Source: Sphingopyxis sp. YR583 (GTDB lineage: Bacteria > Pseudomonadota > Alphaproteobacteria > Sphingomonadales > Sphingomonadaceae). Taken from it: DNA of 64,000 nt. Positions 60,033-64,000 of the stretch are shown in pieces. A program made the position numbers and the translations under genes. The stretch covers positions 434,001 to 498,000 of the forward strand of contig NZ_FNWK01000002.1 in the NCBI RefSeq assembly GCF_900108295.1, given 5' to 3'. Every line of letters begins with the position of its first letter. The first letter of the stretch is position 1. Under the pieces are notes generated by a model. That model searched no databases. It saw only the letters and a list, made by a program, of their open reading frames with translations, and was not told the DNA's origin.

Positions 60033-62149
60033 TTCGATCCCATTTTCATCACGCGGGCGTCGCCCCCCATATCGTCACGCGCATCGGCGAGCGGCAACCA
60101 CAGGGTGAAGCTGCTCCCCTTGCCCCGCTCGCTTTCCACCTCGACCCCCCCGCCCATCGCCTGTGCGATCTGCAGCGCTTCGAACGCGCCCAGCCCGAAA
60201 CCCGATTCCTTCGTCGAGACGAAGGGCTTGAAGAGTTCGCTGCGGATAAACTCGCGCGTCATCCCGCTGCCCTGATCGATCACGTCGATACGCGCCCGCC
60301 CATGCTCGGCCACCGCGATGACCTGCACCGGGGTTCCCGCCTCCGACGCGTCGATCGCGTTGGCGACCAGATGCTGGACGATCTGCCGGATCGCGCCTGC
60401 ATCGGCCCATGCCGACAATCCCGCCTGGCACCCGACAAACAGCACACGGCGCGCGCGCATCTCGGCGGCGATTTCCTGCAGCACCGGTTCGACCATCGTC
60501 CGCCCCGCCTCCACCGCCGGTCCGCGTTCGCGCGGCGCCAACCGGACGAGCAGGTCGCTGAGACGTCCGGCCGAAATCTTCAGCGTTTCGACCATATCGG
60601 CGCGGAAATCGGCCTTGTCGGCATGGCGTTCGGCATTGCGCGCGAGCAGGCCGATCTGGCTCGCCAGATTCTTGATGTCGTGCATGATGAAGGCGAAGCG
60701 CCGGTTGAATTCGTCGAAGCGCCGCGCTTCCGACAAAGCCTGCTGGCTCTGCGATTCGGCAAGGTAGCTCGCCGCCTGCTGCCCCGCGATGCGCAGCACG
60801 TCGAGGTCTTCCCAGTCGAGCGCGCGCGAAACCGGCGGCCGATGCAGGATGACGATCGCGATCATCCGCTGGAAATGCAGCACCGGCACCATCACCCACG
60901 CCCGGCTGTCCGCGATCAGCCAGTCGGGAATGGCGAGGTCGGCGCCGGCCTGCCCTCGCCGCTCCGCGTCGAGGTCGACGATATGCTGCGTCTCCTGCAG
61001 CATGAAGGCCGAGCGCAGCGAGAGCATCGCGTCCTCGCTCGCGCCATCGGGCCAGTGCCATTGCTCGGCGACACGAAAACCGCCAGACGCACCGGGCAGC
61101 ATCAGCAGCGCACCGGGGCTACCGGTCAGTTCGGCGAGCGCCTTGGCGACGCGGCGATGCAGATTGCGGTCGTCCTCGCCCCCATCCCCTTTCGCGCCCT
61201 GCCCCAGCGTCGCCGTGAAGCGCATCCATTCGGCGCGATAGTCGTAACGATGCTCGAAAAAATGCTTGGAGATCATCACCGACAACCAGGCGCGCGACCG
61301 TGACGAAGCGAGCATCACCCCGCCGGCGCCGATCACGACGACCAGCGAGATCGCCTGCGCCAGTTCGGCATAGTCGCCGCCGGCGACGCGCGCGACCGCG
61401 CCGGTCAGCGCGATGACGATCAGATAGGCCGCGGCACCGAGAAGGATCAGCGTGCGCGTCGCGGCCGTGCGCGACAGGCGCATCCGCTCGCGTCCGATAT
61501 CGAGTGCGGCGACGACATAGACCGGCAGGATCAGCAGCGCGATCGCGGGGAGCAGCGCGATCAGCGTCGAGGCGATCTTGCCGGTCAGCGCGCCGATCAA
61601 CTGGACGTTGAGTTCATAGGCCCACAGCATCGCAAAGCCGCCCGCGACCGCCATGACCGGCATGCGCTGCCCCGCGCTCGCATGACGAACCCCGCCATCG
61701 ATCACGAGCAGCCCGCCGATCGCGACGATCAGCGTCGCAAAGGTCAGTGTTGGCGTCATCCACGGCTCGGCGGCGGCACCCGCCCGCACATGCGCCGCGG
61801 CGCCAAGCAGGAAGGTCAGAACGCAGATCGTTGCGAGCATGCGCAGGATCAGGCGCAGCGGCCGCGACATCGGCGCGCGCGGCGACCAGAATGTCGCCCC
61901 CACCCAACCAAGCATCGCGATGTCGCGCAGGGTTTGAATGACCAGCGACTGCGACGATCCGGCACCGAAGAGGGTCAATGCGCCGCACCATAATGCCGTC
62001 GCTGCAGCCGCCAGCGTCAGAAGCCGCGGCGCCGGCATCAGCGCCGCCATGCGCGCCCGCGAGCGTGTCAGCAACCACAGGGTGACGCCGGCAAAGCCGG
62101 TTAGCGCAAGCGCCGACAGGATCTGGGACAGGCTCGCCAGCGCGCCCAC
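60029..62149 (-). CDS. prsK: PEP-CTERM/XrtA-linked histidine kinase PrsK
   Basis: A 706-residue sensor kinase: about eight membrane helices in the first 290 residues, a GAF-like domain (about 330-475), then the kinase core. The core has phosphorylatable H490 in FIMHDIKNLASQ, N-box VANAIDAS, DQGSGM and the G-rich GFGLGAFEALQIAQAMGG. This layout matches PrsK (TIGR02916), the partner of PrsR. The start is uncertain: GTG 62149 lies two bases after the sugar-transferase stop and gives the expected N-terminus, while GTG 62173 would overlap that gene by 22 bases. Confidence 0.9.
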   Translation of the reverse strand: MGALASLSQILSALALTGFAGVTLWLLTRSRARMAALMPAPRLLTLAAAATALWCGALTLFGAGSSQSLVIQTLRDIAMLGWVGATFWSPRAPMSRPLRLILRMLATICVLTFLLGAAAHVRAGAAAEPWMTPTLTFATLIVAIGGLLVIDGGVRHASAGQRMPVMAVAGGFAMLWAYELNVQLIGALTGKIASTLIALLPAIALLILPVYVVAALDIGRERMRLSRTAATRTLILLGAAAYLIVIALTGAVARVAGGDYAELAQAISLVVVIGAGGVMLASSRSRAWLSVMISKHFFEHRYDYRAEWMRFTATLGQGAKGDGGEDDRNLHRRVAKALAELTGSPGALLMLPGASGGFRVAEQWHWPDGASEDAMLSLRSAFMLQETQHIVDLDAERRGQAGADLAIPDWLIADSRAWVMVPVLHFQRMIAIVILHRPPVSRALDWEDLDVLRIAGQQAASYLAESQSQQALSEARRFDEFNRRFAFIMHDIKNLASQIGLLARNAERHADKADFRADMVETLKISAGRLSDLLVRLAPRERGPAVEAGRTMVEPVLQEIAAEMRARRVLFVGCQAGLSAWADAGAIRQIVQHLVANAIDASEAGTPVQVIAVAEHGRARIDVIDQGSGMTREFIRSELFKPFVSTKESGFGLGAFEALQIAQAMGGGVEVESERGKGSSFTLWLPLADARDDMGGDARVMKMGSK

Positions 62150-62151
62150 CG

Positions 62152-63540
62152 CTACCGCGCTCCCTCCGGCCACAGCACGACGCGCACGGTCTGGAGAAGG
62201 ATCAGCAGATCGAGGAAGGGCGAGTAGTTCTTGGCGTAATAGAGATCATACTCGAGCTTGACCCGCGCATCCTCGACCGAGGCGCCATAGGGGTAGTTGA
62301 TCTGCGCCCACCCCGTCAGCCCGGGCTTCACCATGTGGCGCTCGGCGTAATAGGGCAGCTTCTTCTCGAGTTCCTCCACGAAGCTCGGCCGTTCGGGGCG
62401 CGGGCCGACGAAGCTCATGTCGCCCTTCAGCACGCACCAGGTCTGCGGCAGTTCGTCGATCCGCAGCTTGCGGATGATCCGGCCGACGCGCGTCACGCGC
62501 GGGTCGTTCTCGCTCGCCCACACCGCCTTGCCCGACGCTTCGGCATCGGTGCGCATCGAACGGATCTTGAAGATATCATAGGGTTCGCCGAACAGCCCGA
62601 CCCGCGGCTGGCGGTAGAAAACCGGCCCGCGGCTGTCGAGAATCACGGCGATCCCTGCAACGATGACCAGCGGCAAGCCGACCACGAGGACCAGCAGGCT
62701 GGCGACAATATCGAACAGCCGCTTGCCGACCTTCGAAATGCGCTGCCCCGCCGAAAAACCGTCGGAAAAGATCAGTCCGCTGGGGTTTGTGGTCGCGAGG
62801 TCGACGCGCCCGGTCTCGCGCTCGATAAAGCTCGCGATATCGTTGACGTGCACACCCGTCGTCTTGACGCGCAGCAGGTCGTTGAGCGGCAATGCGTTGC
62901 GCCGTTCTTCGAGCGCCAGAACGACCTCGCCGGCGCGAAGCGCAACGACATGATCGGACAGATTGGGAATATCGTCGCGCGGGACGGCCCCCGTCACGGT
63001 CTTTTCCGCCGCGCTCATCGCAACGAAGCCCACCATCTCGAGCCCGCTTCCCGGCGCATCGGCCAAGGCGGCCAGCCGCGCGGCACGCGGCCCAGCACCA
63101 AGCACCAGGATGCGGCGGCGGAAGGCCTCCGTACCCGACGATTGGGTCAGGGCGAGCCGGATGACGAAGAGCACCGCGATGGCAAAGATCATCGCGTACA
63201 GGCTGTTCGCGCGCCACAGCGTCGCGGTCGGCAGCAGGAAACCGAGCACCGAAAGGAAGATCACGCCGAGCGAGATTGCGGCGAGCAGGCGCGCGGTGGC
63301 GAAACGCATCGAGCGCAGCCCTTCGTTCCCATACATCCCGGTCGCCATCATCGCGAGCGAATTGGCGACACCGAAGGTCAGGAGCGGAAGCCAGCGGCTC
63401 GCGAGCGGCCCGGCGTCGAACCCGGCCTGATGGGCATAAAGATGCCATGCGCCCTCTGCCGATCCGAGCAGCGCAAAAAACTCGATCAGCGCCAGCCAGA
63501 CGACCGCGTGCGGAACATAATGTTTAAACAGCCGAAACAT
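62152..63540 (-). CDS. XrtA/PEP-CTERM system sugar transferase (EpsB-like polyprenyl glycosylphosphotransferase)
   Basis: A 462-residue initiating transferase that moves a sugar-1-phosphate to undecaprenyl phosphate to start exopolysaccharide repeat assembly. About five N-terminal helices, a Rossmann-like central domain (RILVLGAGPRAARLAAL, about 143-160) and a C-terminal bacterial sugar transferase domain are present. The catalytic segments of the last domain are KIRSMRTDAE, NDPRVTRVGRIIRKLRIDELPQ and DMSFVGPRPERP. The family in exosortase A loci is the one I recall as TIGR03013. First gene of the leftward operon with prsK, prsR and the TPR gene. Confidence 0.9.
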   Translation of the reverse strand: MFRLFKHYVPHAVVWLALIEFFALLGSAEGAWHLYAHQAGFDAGPLASRWLPLLTFGVANSLAMMATGMYGNEGLRSMRFATARLLAAISLGVIFLSVLGFLLPTATLWRANSLYAMIFAIAVLFVIRLALTQSSGTEAFRRRILVLGAGPRAARLAALADAPGSGLEMVGFVAMSAAEKTVTGAVPRDDIPNLSDHVVALRAGEVVLALEERRNALPLNDLLRVKTTGVHVNDIASFIERETGRVDLATTNPSGLIFSDGFSAGQRISKVGKRLFDIVASLLVLVVGLPLVIVAGIAVILDSRGPVFYRQPRVGLFGEPYDIFKIRSMRTDAEASGKAVWASENDPRVTRVGRIIRKLRIDELPQTWCVLKGDMSFVGPRPERPSFVEELEKKLPYYAERHMVKPGLTGWAQINYPYGASVEDARVKLEYDLYYAKNYSPFLDLLILLQTVRVVLWPEGAR

Positions 63541-63592
63541 CGAAACTCGCCAGACCCTTTCGCTCGCGCGACCCTATAGCGGAGGCGTCAAC

Positions 63593-63609
63593 TGTCGGTT
63601 AATTTTACA
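63593..63609. promoter_or_regulatory. Candidate PEP-CTERM-type dyad (TGT-N11-ACA)
   Basis: TGTCGGTTAATTTTACA in the 128-base region between the divergent sugar transferase and manC-like genes. TGT-N11-ACA motifs are of the kind proposed for PrsR-regulated promoters. I cannot confirm the consensus from memory, and no clear -24/-12 sigma-54 box follows, so this is only a candidate. Confidence 0.3.
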
Positions 63610-63668
63610 CTCGCTATATCGCGAATGACAAGGTGACCCGCCGCATTCAACAGGATAGACCGACGCCC

Positions 63669-64000
63669 ATGACGCTGATGATCCAGCCTGTTATCCTGTG
63701 CGGCGGCGCCGGCACGCGGCTCTGGCCCGAATCGCGCGGCACCCGCGCGAAACAGTTCTTGTTGCTTCACGGCCAGCGCAGCCTGTTCCGTCAGACCGTC
63801 GAGCGCACGCCTGCGGGGCCCGATTTTCTTCCGCCCATCGTGCTGTGCGGCGACGGCCATGTCGCGATGGTCCGCGAACAGATGGACGACCGCGAGGAAA
63901 CGCTGCTCGTCGAACCGATGCCGCGCAACACCGCCGCCGCGATCGCGCTTGCCGTCGCTCAGGCCGATGCCGATACACTGCTCCTCGTCATGCCGAGCGA
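63669..64000 (+). CDS. manC: Mannose-1-phosphate guanylyltransferase, partial (runs off right edge)
   Basis: Makes GDP-mannose from GTP and mannose-1-phosphate, a precursor of exopolysaccharide and LPS. Only about 110 codons are visible. The nucleotidyltransferase signature ILCGGAGTRLWPESRG (about 9-24) and FLLLHGQRSLFRQT follow the family, and the middle reads VEPMPRNTAAAIALA. Whether it is a fused guanylyltransferase/mannose-6-phosphate isomerase cannot be seen. It is divergent from the sugar transferase, so it opens the rightward part of the exopolysaccharide locus. Confidence 0.9.
   Translation, partial: MTLMIQPVILCGGAGTRLWPESRGTRAKQFLLLHGQRSLFRQTVERTPAGPDFLPPIVLCGDGHVAMVREQMDDREETLLVEPMPRNTAAAIALAVAQADADTLLLVMPS

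Noticed and set aside
63610..63668. Sigma-54 -24/-12 promoter for manC
   Set aside because: The best GG-N-GC match near 63640-63655 has a nine-base rather than ten-base spacing and poor flanks.

Overview
The window is a dense, high-GC chromosomal segment of an alphaproteobacterium, most likely a sphingomonad (Sphingopyxis, Sphingomonas or a relative). The evidence is a CcrM-type GANTC methyltransferase, a 40-residue aa3 oxidase subunit IV gene, an argD-argF-hslO run, PrsK/PrsR-type regulators with an EpsB-type sugar transferase (the exosortase A/PEP-CTERM set), and many ATGA, GTGA and TGATG gene overlaps. The genus is inferred from gene content only. I saw no tRNA, rRNA, CRISPR array, insertion sequence or phage gene. 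No stretch over about 240 bases lacks a gene, so this is core chromosome with a few unusual cassettes.

Layout. 0-3.8 kb: petABC (bc1 complex) leftward; trmL-hemF rightward. 3.8-16.6 kb: two related membrane proteins, lipB and a lipoprotein, queC-queE, hslO, argD-argF, a luciferase-like oxidoreductase, an Lrp regulator divergent from a LysE exporter, an aldo/keto reductase, a DUF411 protein and a dienelactone hydrolase. 16.8-23.7 kb: HAD phosphatase, GFA protein, glmS, a vapBC-type toxin-antitoxin pair with a perfect palindromic operator, two GNAT acetyltransferases around a small unknown, glmU, and gph. 23.7-31.3 kb: eight leftward genes. A beta-helix protein, a diheme cytochrome, a zeta-class GST and a TonB receptor come first, then MarR, PqqD-like, HprK-related kinase and nucleotidyltransferase genes (the uncharacterised HPr-rel-A type set).

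31.4-42.3 kb: DUF2147, an Asp/Glu racemase relative lacking one catalytic residue, transhydrogenase genes split into pntA1 and pntA2-pntB by two fasciclin genes and an unknown, a tiny oxidase subunit IV gene, an NtrC-like regulator with damaged ATPase and GAFTGA motifs, folP coupled to ccrM, and upstream of ccrM a 152-bp block with nine GANTC sites. 42.3-50.3 kb: SDR, rnhB, a ThiD-VOC fusion, DUF1272, glmM, a DAACS symporter, an aldo/keto reductase, DUF1003 and NnrU. 50.3-55.9 kb: a peptide-transport operon with one intact and one metal-ligand-less amidohydrolase, a nitroreductase and a short GntR regulator. 55.9-64 kb: a membrane protein, then the TPR lipoprotein, prsR, prsK and sugar transferase operon, and the start of a divergent mannose-1-phosphate guanylyltransferase, which marks the edge of an exopolysaccharide/exosortase locus continuing to the right.

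Themes. Amino-sugar and envelope precursor supply (glmS, glmU, glmM, manC, sugar transferase), respiration and redox (petABC, pnt, oxidase subunit, diheme cytochrome), and cell-cycle DNA methylation. The best candidates for undescribed biology are the GANTC array at ccrM, the MarR-PqqD-HprK-NTase operon, the beta-helix/diheme/GST/TonB cassette, and several enzymes or regulators that keep their fold but have lost key residues.
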